A stretch of 64,000 bases of DNA from Diplolepis rosae. Its lineage: Eukaryota; Arthropoda; Insecta; Hymenoptera; Diplolepididae. Position numbers and translations under genes: made by a program. The stretch's first letter is position 1. Each line of letters begins with the position of its first letter. Below the pieces are notes generated by a model. The model did not search any database. It saw only the letters and a list, made by a program, of their open reading frames with translations, and had not been told where the DNA came from. Below are positions 32,535 to 44,497 of the stretch, in pieces. Location of the stretch: contig JAPYXD010000742.1 of NCBI GenBank assembly GCA_030998225.1, positions 1,736,001 through 1,800,000 of the forward strand, written 5' to 3'.

Positions 32535-34140
32535 TTTAGATTTCACGCTTTCGGTTATCGAGTCGGAATTGAGAATTGTGTATTTCTGTCGAAACCGTGC
32601 AAAAGAGGCGCGAAGCAGACGACAATTTAAAATTTACGAAATATGTTATTTAAGAAACAACACTTTTTTTCCGATATTTTGGAAAAAATATGCCTAAAAT
32701 AAAAAGCTGAAATATCGTGTGAAATTTTGTAAGCTTTTGAACACTTTAAAAATAAACTTTCAGTAAAATTTGATGCCAATAAATGTTCCAAATTTGAATC
32801 AATATATATTTTCCTATTCAAATTTCCATACTTCTTATCAATTTTGTACATTTAAAAATTTTTTAGTTAGAGAGATATTTTCTATTAAGAAGAGATAAAC
32901 ATAAAATTCAAGTTTAAAATTTACATTCTCAGTTTTATGTTAGAAATATTTTCATCTGACATTTTTGTAGCCTAAGCACAGACTTTTCATTAAAAAAATG
33001 AAATGGTCTATCCCGTGTAGAAATTTTGGTGGGGCGCCGATCGGGAAATATGTGGCCCCGATAGGGTAATCTGTCTAGCGCCAGACCAGTAATGAAATGC
33101 CCTACCCGATCGGGCCCAGATCTGGGCTTTTAAAATGGGGACCGGATCTGGTCCAGATATCTAATTTTGTATTTTGACAAATAGTAAAATTTAAAGGCTT
33201 TTCGTTTAATAACAATAAATAGTTGGTTCAAAAAAATGTATATCATTAATTTAGATTAGTGATGCAACAGTATAATTAAAAGTATAAAAACAGTATAATC
33301 TTCAAACCCATTTTCGTAGTCAGTAGAACTATTCGATTCTACTGAATCTAAAAATAAATTACATTATTAATCATTTTCTTTCTAAAAAATTCACTTTGGA
33401 AATCTGAAAATACGATATAAAAAATAATGAAACACAATAACGTTCTACACTTAAAATTATAGTTTTCTTTTAAAATTACCGATTATAAAAAAATATTTCA
33501 AGTAATAATCTAGTTCACTACAATGTTAGGATTTATATAATGAATCTAGTGAATTAACTTAGCCTGATCTATAATGTGGATATAAGAAATCTCACCAACG
33601 ATTCTGTGCTTCCGAATTCGTCATGTACTTTTTGCTTTTGGCATTTTAATATCAATATAGTCACTACAATATCAGGCCCACAACAGAAAATTTGAAAATA
33701 ATCTTTTCTATCATAATCCGATGTGGTTCCAACCCGGACCACACCATGTGCCCTCCTGCGGCCACATGTGGAAAATCCGATCGAACCCGAATCGGAACTT
33801 GATAACAAAAGGGGCAATTTCTGCACGGGATGGAAAGGAAAAATTTTCTAACAGAGTTGGATAAATTAAAAAGCTAAAATATGTGTTCATTGATATCTTC
33901 ATATGAATATGTAAATATTTATCGATATTAAATTTTACATAAAATTTTTTTTCCGATGTGTTCAAATCTTGTTACAATGTGACAAGATCATATGGACGAG
34001 TTCAATGTTTTTAATGAAATATTTTGTAATTTTTAATTTGTCTGTTCTTCTGAAATGGGAGGAAGATTTGAACAGTAAACAATAAATTTTACAATGGAAT
34101 TCAAGGTCAATAAATGCTTAAAGTTTTATATTAAAATTTT
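32535..34140. repeat. Diverged copy of the long hAT arm, split by a CCCGTG element
   Basis: From TTTTTAGATTTCACGCTTTCG onwards this follows the left arm of the hAT element (47625-48400) block by block: AAAGAGGCGCGAAGCA, AATAAACTTTCAGT, TTGTAGCCTAAGCACA, then, after the insertion at 33012-33829, AAAAAGCTAAAATATGTGTT and CAAATCTTGTTACAAT. So a related element or a solo arm once lay here. Frames inside are not genes. Confidence 0.75.
33012..33829. mobile_element. 818-bp CCCGTG-ended DNA element
   Basis: Left end CCCGTGTAGAAATTTT, right end AATTTCTGCACGGG. The same termini delimit the 3978-bp element at 37902-41879. Subterminal GC-rich blocks (GGGGCCCGAT, GATCGGGCCC-like words at 33050-33160) contrast with the AT-rich middle. 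No transposase. Confidence 0.75.
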
Positions 34141-34500
34141 AATTACAAAATTTTGAAGCTTTGTAACTATAACATTTTTTGGAATTTACATCTTCTACAT
34201 GACAATTTGTATATATATATATATAAATTACCATCGGAAATTACAGGTTGACCTGGAGTTTCAACTTTCGTTAAAGTGATTTATTTTACAGAAAGATATT
34301 ACAAAAGAAATTTTAATTTAGATATCATTGAAGGAAATTAATGAGTATGTAAAAAAATTAAAATTTTAAAAGATTTTTTTTATTATGTCTTCATAGTGAT
34401 TTGTTAACCTAATTAAAATATTTTTAGAAAGTCTTTTCTGGATTCTATATGCTGGGGTTGAACATGTTACAAAAAGTCGTGTAATTTTAAAAATGTGTAT
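34141..34500. repeat. Repeat shared with 45400-45514 and 56887-57080 (complement)
   Basis: Includes a (TA)n run (34209-34225), TACCATCGGAAATTACAGG and ATGTCTTCATAGTGATTTG, which match the complement of 57030-56895, then TTTTTAGAAAGTC…GGATTCTAT matching the complement of 45510-45460. In the other locus these two parts are separated by the solo LTR, so this copy serves as the empty-site reference. Confidence 0.65.
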
Positions 34501-34559
34501 CCCCATACCAATGAAATCTTAAAGTGTGCTGTTCGATAAAATATTAGATATAATTGTAT

Positions 34560-34745
34560 CTTGACATGTTCCTGCACATGTCCTTTGTTATATTGACCCA
34601 CAGTGATATATCTGTGATATTTAATTTGGCATGGGGTCAGTTTAGTTCCAATTTGTTTATGTCGTAAAAAACATAAACATCAGAAAGGCAAACGTTTCGG
34701 CCACAAAGGGGGGCCCTCTTCAGTGCCAACAAGTTTAATTTGCAT
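34560..34745 (-). repeat. Repeat with a hammerhead-like core, possible Penelope-like fragment
   Basis: On the minus strand CTGAAGAGGGCCCCCC (34722 leftward) is followed by a short loop, GGCC and GAAAC, the arrangement of a hammerhead core (CUGANGA, helix II, GAAA). Flanking GGCACTGAAG and CGTTTGCC are also found, degenerate, at 43965-44010. Such motifs are typical of Penelope-like elements and retrozymes. Helices I and III are not convincing here, so activity is doubtful. Confidence 0.35.
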
Positions 34746-35499
34746 TAAAAATAATAATTATAAACTAAACAAGCAAAACTCATGCAACTTAATATTTATT
34801 TTGTTTTTTTTTTGTTTTATTCTTATAATAAATTTATTAATAAAATTAGAACATGCGAATAGACCCTCCAGAATCGTCCTCACACAGAAGCCCTCTCGTG
34901 TCCGATTCGTGGAAGATGTGAATCGCTGAACGCGCCACCTCAAAGGCACACAACCACAATTAATTCCATAAAAAACACAGGTCAAAAATCCAATCGTGAA
35001 CCCTCGATGGAGAACGCACAGCACAACACACACACACACACACGAACCCGAGAAGTTAAGGGTGAGTCGAAACCGATAAATTTGAATTTGGGAAGAAAAA
35101 ATTAAAATTTTTTTTTTTTTTTCTCTTTGCGATCACGGAGTCGACAGTCAGTATGGTAGACTGCCACTCCGCTGCAAGACAGAGAGAAAACTGATTTAGA
35201 AAATATTGAGAATTTTCTGTATACGAGAAAACTTGTTATGAGGAGTCAAGTTACAACCTCAAAGAGTATGCACACTCAAAAATCTTTTCAACGTCCTGAG
35301 CACTTGAGATTTCTATGTGCCAAAGCGTTCGAGGAAAGCAAACCCCATACCACATGTTCGAAGGAATCCGTCAGAAAACTCGCTCAATACGGTACCGAAA
35401 CACTCCCTCGAACATATTTTAATACAGTCGTTAAAAATAATCTCGAGTGAGAACATTTTTTGATAAAAGAGAATGGTATAGAATTTTTAAGTCATTTTG
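34746..35499. other. Unassigned region with a CA microsatellite
   Basis: A short (CA)n run lies near 35022-35042 and a T-run near 35108-35122. A small plus frame ending at 34929 (…KPSRVRFVEDVNR) could be the tail of an old element ORF, but there is no support for it. Confidence 0.35.
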
Positions 35500-37901
35500 A
35501 ACTGAAATACATGTAGAAAACTTTTTTGCCAATACTTTTACTGAAGTATTGTATTTATATTAAAACAAATACATAATGCAATCAGTAATCCTGAGAACAC
35601 GAAGAATAGAATTTTTTTTAAAAACTTTAATTAGAAATGTATGATATGCGCGTGAACCCTTGTTGCCAAAACTGTTTTTAGCATTGTATTTAGATTGAGA
35701 CAGTACCGTAATACGATTACTAATTCTAGATCCACGAAAAAAAGCATTTATGAATGGATATGAGACTGAACTCACTGTTATAAACACGAAAAAAGAGAAT
35801 TTTTTATTTATTTTAACTGACAAGTATGATATATGCGTAAAAAGCTTTATAACAATATTTTTCAAAAGTATTGTATTTATAGTAAGAATCACTCCCGTAA
35901 TGTAATTACCAATCATAAATACGCGAAAACACGAAGAATTTGTTGGAAATACTTTTTCAAAAGTGTTTTATTTATAGTAGAGCAATTCCATAATGCAATT
36001 ACTGATCCTGAAAACGCGAAAACCCGAAGAATAAGAATTTTTAAGAATTTTGAAGATATTTTGAATCGACATGTAAGATATATGCGTAAAAAAACTTTCT
36101 TGACAATAATTTTTCGGAAGTATTGCGTTTATAGTAAAGCGATCCCATAATGCGAGTACTAATCCTGAAAACACGAAAACCCGAAAAAAAAAATTTTTAA
36201 CAAATTTTTTAAACAAATTTTTAAGATATTTTAAATTGACATGTGAGATATATGCGTAAAAACCTAAGTTGACAATACTTTTTCAAAAGTATTGTATTTA
36301 TAGTGAACATCACTCCCGTAATGTAATTACCAATCATAATTACGCGATAACGCGAAGAATAAGGTTCTCTGGATATTTTAATTTGTCATATAAGATATAT
36401 GCGTTAAAATCTTTGTTAGAAATACTTTTTCAAAAGTATTTTATTTATAGTAGAGCAATTCCATAATGCAAATACTGATCCTGAAAACGCGAAAACCCGA
36501 AAAATAAGAATTTTTAAGAATTTTGAAGATATTTTGAATCGACATGTAAGATATATGCGGAAAAAAACTTACTAGACAATAAGTTTTCGGAAGTATTGCT
36601 TTTATAGTAAAGCGATCCCATAATGCGAGTACTAATCCTGAAAACACGAAAATCCGAAAAATAAAATTTAAAAAAAATTTTTTAAACAAATTTTTAAGAT
36701 ATTTTACATTGACATGTGAGATATATGCGTAAAAACCTAAGTTGACAATACTTTTTCAAAAGTATTGTATTTATAGTAAACATCACTCCCGTAATGTAAT
36801 TACCTATTACAATTATGCGATAACGCAAAGAATAAGATTCTCTGGATATTTTAATTTGACCTATAAGATATATGCATAAAAATCTTTGTTAGAAATACTT
36901 TTTCAAAAGTATTTTATTTATAGTAGAGCAATTCCATAATGCAAATACTGATCCTGAAACCGGGAAAACCCGAAAAATAAAATTTTTGAACAATTTTTAA
37001 GATATTTTAAATCGACATGTAAGATATATGCGTAAAAAACTTAGTTGAGAATACTTTTTCAAAAGTATTGTATTTATAGTGAACATCACTCCCGTAATGT
37101 AATTACCAATCATAATTACGCGATAACGCGAAGAATAAGGTTCTCTGGATATTTTAATTTGTCATATAAGAAATATGCGTAAAAATCTTTGTTAGAAATA
37201 CTTTTTCAAAAGTATTTTATTTATAGTAGAGCAATTCCATAATGCAAATACTGATCCTGAACACGCGAAAACCCGAAAAATAAAGATTTTTAAGAATTTT
37301 TAAGATATTTTAAATTGACATGTAAGATATATGCGTAAAAAACTTAGTTGACAAAACTTTTTCAAGTGTATTTTATTTGTAGTAAAGCGATCCCATAATG
37401 CCATTACTAATCCTGAAAACGCGAAAACCCGAAAAATAAAATTTTTTAAAAAAATTTTTAGGATATTTCAAATCGACATGTGAGATATATGCATAAAAAC
37501 CTAACTTGACAATACTTTTTCGAAAGTATTGTATTTATAGTGAACATCACTCCCGTAATGTAATTACCAATCATAATTACGTGATAACGAAAAGAATAAG
37601 ATTCTCTGGATATTTTAATTTGACCTATAAGATATATGTGTAAAAATCTTTGTTAGAAATACTTTTTCAAAAGTATTTTATTTATAGTAGAACAATTCCA
37701 TAATGCAATTATTGATCCTGAATACGCGAAAACCCGAAGAATAAGAATTTTTAAGAATTTTGAAGATATTTTAAATTGACATGTGAGATATATGCGTAAA
37801 AAACTTAATTGACAATACTTTCACAAAGGTATTGTATTTTTAGTGAACATCACGCCCGTAATGTAATTACCAATCATAATTACGCGATAACGCGAACAAT
37901 A
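35500..37901. repeat. Satellite array, left part (monomers about 145-171 bp)
   Basis: The phrase AAGATATATGCGTAAAAA recurs at about 36075, 36246, 36391, 36547, 36717, 36866, 37020, 37167, 37324, 37480, 37627 and 37784. Each monomer also contains ACTTTTTCAAAAGTATT, TTATAGT and GCGAAAACCCGAAGAATAA. Spacings of 171/145/156 and then 170/149/154 suggest a trimeric higher-order unit of about 472 bp, at least for 36075-37020. Monomers left of 36000 are more diverged. Open frames within it are repeat artefacts. Confidence 0.85.
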
Positions 37902-38109
37902 CCCGTGCAGAAATCGCCCGATTTGTCCTCATTTAAGGTAGGGCTACGGTTAGGCCCTCGCTAGAAAAAGTAGACTAGGAAGTTCTAGGCGGGCCCCGGC
38001 GAGGCGTTGATAAGGTTCACCCTGTTTGGTTTCTAGAAAAACTAGTTCCTTCTAGTATGAAAGCGTGCATTAAAAATTTTTAAATATATATATTATTACT
38101 CGTAGTATA

Positions 38110-40440
38110 ATTGAGCACCTGGATTCTAAAACTCGCCGCGCTCTCGGAAACAGGTAAAAGTATTGTCCACTGGGTCAAAATGAAGGTTTGAAAAAAATGT
38201 TTTTTAATAAAAAAATTAAATATATATTCGAGTAGAGCATGTTCAGCCCCATATTTTTCCTAAGTGAAATTTTTCTATCCGTTCATTATTTTCTTCAATA
38301 AAAAATAAAAACACAAAATTTTTCCTTCGAGAAAAAGTGGTTTTTTAACATTTACCTCGTCATTTCTCAGCAAAAAATGTATGAAATGATTTGAGACTTC
38401 CAGGACTTATGTAAAACATACCACTGAAGCCGGTAAGATCCTTTAAATAAATAAAATATGCAATTGTTTATAGATATTTAATAACAAATTGATGCGCACC
38501 GTATTTCGTGTTTTTCTAACTTCGGCGACAAAAAGTATCTGGGGAAGTTTAACCTACAAAAAAGTTCCAGCGAGAAAGTTGTTCCCATATGTACAAAGAA
38601 ATTTTTCTGAAAATTTGAGATTATTCGGATGAAAACTACAGGAGTTCTATGGATTATTATTAAAAACTTCTCGGCAGCCGCATCTCGCCTCGGGCATCTA
38701 GCACGTGTCAAAGTGCAAGTTGCCGGTCGCATCTCCTTTTTTCAATGTTTCTATTTACAGGATCGTTACCTAGCGTGTAATTTAACAAAACAGTAAAACC
38801 CGCTTTCATAGTCAATTTCGAAAAAGAAAATCTTTAAAAAAAATCCTGGTATCTCTTATTCTTTGCTATGTTAACGATTCACAATGGATCTGTTAGGATA
38901 GTGGTAGTGCTCCAGCTTTGTAATTATTCGAAGTTGCGTGCTTGATACTCGTTGACTGCATTATTTTTTTTTTAATTTTATTTATTAAAATGTTTATTAC
39001 TTCACTTCTCTGATAAAAGTTTTTAGAATTATGTAAATATAATACTTTTTAACACTAATTTTTTATTTTAAATTCGCTTTTTCGACTATTTTATTACCTT
39101 TTCGCAAAAAATCTTTTCTCCTACTAAAATTATTCATTCTGTTTTTGTAATATTTTGTAATATTTGTATATCAATAAATATTTTTAAAAATAAAACAAAA
39201 AATAAAATGCAGTCAGCGAGCATCGAGCACGCAACCTTCCACCTAAAAGGCTTTTTTTAATCGAACCTTGTAAGGGTTATTAATAAAGTAACGTTGATTC
39301 AAAATTCAACAAGGATTATATATTTATTTCTCGTTTCTACAATAATTTTTTTTGCATTGCTTACTTTCTAAACTGGAATCCGAACATTCCTCTTAGTGTA
39401 TCACTGAAATACTAACACATTTGGCTTTTTTAATACAATATCGTGTACATTATCCTGTATTTTTATTTCTATGTTTTCTTAACACCCTTCTTTGCGCGTT
39501 TTTTCACGGTTTTTTTACAGATGTCTTTTTTAGTGACGATGTTTGACACTTTTGTTTCACAATAGAGCATTCTGTTTCATTTTCCTTTTCAACTATACCT
39601 GCGTTTTTACTACCTTTTTTGGAAGTTTTTATTGACTTTCCTTTGATTGAGGCATTTTCTATCAAATTTTCAAAAAAAGTTTTGCCTTCAGGGCTCAAAT
39701 ATCACAATTTGTAGGAGCCGAAAAAAACATGAATCTTCAAAATAATGCTTTTATACTCTCTGCTTCTTTAAAAGTGTCCTTGAATGTATGTAAACAAAAA
39801 CATCAAAACAAAAGAGATGCGACCGGCAACTTGCACTTTGGCACGTGCTCGATGCCCGAGGCGAGATGCGGCTGCCGAGAAGTTTTTAATAATAATCCAT
39901 AGAACTCCTGTAGTTTTCATCCGAATAATCTCAAATTTTCAGAAAAATTTCTTTGTACATATGGGAACAACTTTCTCGCTGGAACTTTTTTGTAGGTTAA
40001 ACTTCCCCAGATACTTTTTGTCGCCGAAGTTAGAAAAACACGAAATACGGTGCGCATCAATTTGTTATTAAATATCTATAAACAATTGCATATTTTATTT
40101 ATTTAAAGGATCTTACCGGCTTCAGTGGTATGTTTTACATAAGTCCTGGAAGTCTCAAATCATTTCATACATTTTTTGCTGAGAAATGACGAGGTAAATG
40201 TTTAAAAAACCACTTTTTCTCGAAGGAAAAATTTTGTGTTTTTATTTTTTATTGAAGAAAATAATGAACGGATAAAAAAATTTCACTTAGGAAAAATATG
40301 GGGCTGAACATGCTCTACTCGAATATATATTTATTTTTTTTATTAAAAAACATTTTTTTCAAACCTTCATTTTGACCCAGTGGACAATACTTTTACCTGT
40401 TTCCGAGAGCGCGGCGAGTTTTAGAATCCAGGTGCTCAAT
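38110..40440. mobile_element. 2331-bp foldback with arms of about 640 bp, nested in the CCCGTG element
   Basis: ATTGAGCACCTGGATTC at the left is the exact complement of the right end. The arms pair to about 38750/39795 with few differences. A frame of 84 aa (38732-38478, minus) is repeated as 95 aa in the other arm (39784-40071, plus), as expected for near-identical arms. The 1-kb centre is AT-rich, with one 64-aa minus frame (39504-39698) of unknown meaning. Confidence 0.8.
38880..39250. repeat. tRNA-like (possibly SINE-derived) sequences in the foldback centre
   Basis: GGATAGTGGTAGTGCTCCAG (38897) resembles a tRNA A-box region, and TTGCGTGCTTGATACTCG (38932), about 35 bp later, resembles a degenerate B box. 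The complement of 39207-39245 contains a second, better B-box-like copy (GGTTGCGTGCTCGATGCTCG). A tRNA-derived SINE head is possible; no complete cloverleaf is seen. Confidence 0.25.
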
Positions 40441-41690
40441 TCTTAAAAACCAGTCTCATTAAATCACAAAAATAGTAGAGCTTTCCGATCATTCTACTCT
40501 ACGCTTCAATCGAGAGTTGAGTAAACCGTGAATCGCAAGATTTATTCCAACAGCTACATCTATCCACGCAGGAACGAATGAAAGTAATCTGCGCCTTGGG
40601 CACACATGAAAAATTTTTTATTTCAAAAACTTAAATTCTTAAAATTAAATTGATCTTATGAAAATTTAAACAAAAAAAAATCGATAAGTGTATTACATAA
40701 AATATGAAATATCACATAAATTACTCAGGCAGAATAATAATTTGGAATTCGCAAATGTAAAATCCATATTTTGAAAATATAAAACACAGAAAATAAAAGA
40801 ACCTTCTTTTAAATGTTTTTATACAAGATACTTCTTAATAATAATGCAATTTTTTAATGTACATTTGAAAATTTAGTTTCACTAAACTTCATACATTGTT
40901 ATAATAAAAATGTATACTAAATGTAATTTAATAATTATATTATATATATCAATAATCATAGTTATAATAATTGTGTAATTATATTAATTTTTAAAAATAT
41001 TTTATTAATCATTTATGAAAAAAGTTGATTTATTTTTACTTGAGTAAGGCTAAAAAATTTTATTGACGGCACTTACTCTCACAAGCTCTGAATAACTCAT
41101 GCAGTCACTATATAAGAAAGTTCCAAATTTTATATGTCAGCATTGTAAGCGAGCGTGTGCGTGATTCGACGAAATCGTATTGTACTATATATAAGTGTTG
41201 TTATTAGGTTTATATATGTAAGGTTATATGTTTAAGTGTATTTGTAATTTGAAATATGATTGGCTACGTCCGTAATGGTGTGAATGTATTTGTAAGTTGT
41301 TTATGTATATACCGGATGACTATTGGCAGGCTCGAGGTAAGAATTTTTTTTTATTTGAGAGAACCATACCATTGCCAGTTCAAATAATACGCCCGATGCT
41401 CATTTTACCCAACTACGGTTTGAAGCACCTCAAGCGTCGGTGATATACTTATACATTTCATGTTAACCCACTGACGCATGTTGGTGCCCTGTCGTCGATA
41501 ACGTTTTACTTAACTCCTTACTATTCCCTATGTAACGCTTATTGTTATTATCTTTGGGTGAATTAGGTATATATCAAATTGATTTTACCAGACTAGGATT
41601 TAATAGATGTTCAAATGTCCTTATGTCCCAAGTTTAATCGACAGAGTTGAGTAAAATTACTTCAACTATTTTTCTCCGTGTAGCTGGGGC
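40441..41690. other. Internal non-coding part of the CCCGTG element
   Basis: AT-rich, no reading frame. A good core promoter pattern occurs on the plus strand at 41113-41145: TATATAAG with TCAGC about 30 bp downstream. No ORF follows it, so any product would be non-coding. Confidence 0.4.
41113..41145 (+). promoter_or_regulatory. Putative core promoter (TATA plus initiator)
   Basis: TATATAAG near 41113 and TCAGC near 41142 have the spacing of an arthropod Pol II promoter. Chance is not excluded in AT-rich sequence. Confidence 0.3.
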
Positions 41691-41879
41691 CCCATTGTAC
41701 GGTTAGGCAATAGATATGTATTCTAATCAGGGCCCGACTAGATGTTTTAAATAGGGCCTGCCTAAAACAGCGTTACAGAAGTAGATGGGGCCTGACTACT
41801 TTTCCCTACTAGATCCCGACTAGAAGTAGGGAAAAGTAGTCAGGGCCCTACTATATCCTAAATGAAATTTCTGCACGGG

Positions 41880-42425
41880 TAAGATTCTCTGGATATTTTA
41901 AATAGACCTGTAAGATATATGCGTAAAAATCTCTGTTGGAAATACTTTTTCAAAAGTATTTTATTTATACTAGAACAATTCCATAATGCAATTATTGATC
42001 CTGAAAACGCGAAAACCCGAAGAATAAGAATTTTTAAGAATTTTTAAGATATTTTAAATAGACATGTAAGATATATGCGTAAAAAAACTTAGTTGACAAT
42101 AATTTTTCGGAAGTATAGCATTTATAGTAAAGCGATCCCATAATGCGAGTACTAATCCTGAATACGCGAAAACCCTAAAAATAAAATTTTTTAAGAATTT
42201 TTAAGATATTTTAAATTGGCATGTGAGACATATGCGTAAAAAACTTAGTTGACAATACTTTTTCAAGAGTATTTTATTTATAGTAAAGCGATCCCATAAT
42301 GCCATTACTAATCCTGAAAACGCGAAAACCCGAAAAATAAAAAATTTTTTACAATTTTTAAGATATTTTAAATTGACATGTGAGATATATGCGTAAAAAA
42401 CTTATTTGACAATACTTTTTCAATA
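41880..42425. repeat. Satellite array, right part
   Basis: Four further monomers (AGATATATGCGTAAAAA-type phrases near 41906, 42068, 42227 and 42383) continue the array split by the CCCGTG element. The array ends at about 42425. Confidence 0.85.
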
Positions 42426-43131
42426 ATATATTTTACTTTTGAATAATCAAACCTTTTATTCATATTTATATATTGAAATTTTCATTTAAAATATGTTATG
42501 TATTCTGAAGGTTTTTTCAAAAAATCAGCCTTAAAGAACACATTTATATCATGACACTTGCGCTTCGCGCTCGATTTTCTGTATACATTTCTGTAACTTT
42601 CTAATAATTTGCAAGATTACAAAAATTCTATTTTCTTCCAAATATTTAAAAAAGGAAGAGAATTCACAGACTCTTTTTGAGGAAAAATTTTTTTATATTA
42701 TCGCTTATTTTGGTTCAAAAATGGAATTTTTTATTTTCAATAGTGTTTTTTTAAAACCAAAACATAAAATATACATCTTGTCAAAAAATGTCCTAATGAG
42801 AATTTGTAGACCTCATTTAGGCAAATACTTTTCCATCTCAACGTTTTTTTCGTATGTCACATATTTTGTTCAAATAATGGAACTTTGAATTTTAATCGTA
42901 TTTTTTAAAATAAAAATGAAAAATATACGTTTTATCAGAAACTATATCTGAAAATATTGTATATATTATTGAAAAGAACAATTTTCTATTCTTACGTTTT
43001 TTTCGTATTTCACATATTTCAGTTAAAAAATTGAATTTCGTATTTTCAATGGTATTTTTTTTTTTTAATTAAAAAGCAAAATATACATCTTATGAAAAAA
43101 TGATGCAGTTCAAACTTCTATAGATCTTTAT

Positions 43132-44186
43132 ATCATATAGGTTTGGTTTCGTCGGTCTTGCGGTCAATAAAACAACATTCTATGAAAAACTCCTTCACTA
43201 TATTTGGTCAAAAATTCTCCTATGTTTCAACCTCACTATTTTATGTTGTGTTGATATAATAAATAAGTACTTACATAAATTACAAATAAACGAAAGCACA
43301 CATGAAGATTCAGTCTTATTCTTGAAAATGTCATTAAAATTAAAGCCTCAAAGATTGAGGGCTTCAATAATTTAAAATTACATTATAATACAGTGTGTAC
43401 GTACAATCCGATGAAGCAACGCAAACTGTAGGATAGAGAGACGAAGATACAATAAATTGAATTAAATTCACCAATGAAAAGTGTGCTAAAGCTTGAGAAC
43501 ACAAACTTGAAAATCGTATGTTAAATAATTTCATGGCAAATTCGATTAATATTCATAATTTCAGCCTTAAAATTTATTGAAATATTAATATTTTTATTGA
43601 TATAAATTGATTCAATAATTTTTCTTTAATGTTGTTTTATTGACCTTAAGACCGACGAAACTAAACCTATATGATATAATAATATAACGGTCGAAGAAAT
43701 GGTCATCCGTTCTTTATAAAGGAAAAAGAACAAACAAAAATTCTGGCCTGTTGTTTACAAATTTCTCAGTTTTTCGTTCATTTTATCCGGTTTTCTATAT
43801 ACAGTGAATTCTACATATTTTTTCCAATTCGTGTTGTTGCTTACTGGACTTCTTCATTTTTAATTGCAAGCAATGAGATAAGTTTTTCAGTTTCATTATT
43901 ATCCTTATCTATTATCTTCTACATTTTTATCTTTTACGAAAATTTTGAATTAATCTTTTAATTTATGGCACTGAAAAGGGCCCCCGCATATGTAGCCGAA
44001 ACGTTCGCCTTCTCTCTTTTTTTGCGTTTTTTATCGTAAGTAGCATTGATAATATTGATAGAAGAAAATAAAAAGAGGCTGACCCAATGCCAAAAAAATG
44101 AGAAATTAACAAAAATTCTGCGAATTTTGGGTCAATATAATAGCAGACATGTCATCAAGCATGTCACTTTGCAGTTATTACTCTTG
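43132..44186. mobile_element. Composite insertion in repeat R, TAGATCTTTAT duplicated
   Basis: TAGATCTTTAT occurs at 43121-43131 and again at 44187-44197, on either side of sequence absent from copy 1. The left half (43130-43684) is an inverted-repeat element with about 45-bp arms (TAGGTTTGGTTTCGTCGGTC and complement). The right half carries the hammerhead-like motif relative (43970-44010) and matches the complement of 34560-34720. An 11-bp duplication would fit retrotransposition with target-primed reverse transcription. Confidence 0.6.
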
Positions 44187-44497
44187 TAGATCTTTATGTA
44201 GTTAACCACTTTTTATCATAACTTTTATTCGTATCTCGTATAATTTAACTGGAAAATGGATATTGACTTTTTCAAGTTTTAATATACTGTGACTTTCTTA
44301 ATTTTATTTTAATTGCAAAATATTATGAGGATAATTAGTAGAGCTTTACGAGAATTATCAGAAACCAGTCTTAAAATTTTTGATTTTTTCATAAAGTTTT
44401 TTTCAAAAACACAAAAAATGCTCCTATTTTGACAATTTTTGTCTGATGTAGCTGGTTAACGAACTTGTCCTTACTTTTTCAGCTGCGACAATGTATG

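Larger units (their letters stand above)
37902..41879. mobile_element. 3978-bp CCCGTG-ended element inserted in the satellite
   Basis: CCCGTGCAGAAAT at the left, ATTTCTGCACGGG at the right, TA duplicated on both sides (37900-37901, 41880-41881), and satellite sequence resumes in register at 41882. Subterminal sequences are rich in GGGCCCNACTA-type words (37940-38000, 41690-41850). It carries an inner foldback (38110-40440) and no transposase that I can see, so it is non-autonomous. The TA target and palindromic subterminal blocks do not settle the superfamily. Confidence 0.8.

Noticed and set aside
32379..32697. Two plus frames over the 32.4-32.7 kb segment
   Set aside because: The same sequence is non-coding arm repeat at 47.6 kb and 58.4 kb, with the frames not conserved.
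34758..35039. 93-codon minus frame starting MCVCVV
   Set aside because: Begins in the CA microsatellite; no features.
35833..36689. Several 65-105-codon frames
   Set aside because: Satellite monomers; the frames repeat with the monomer.
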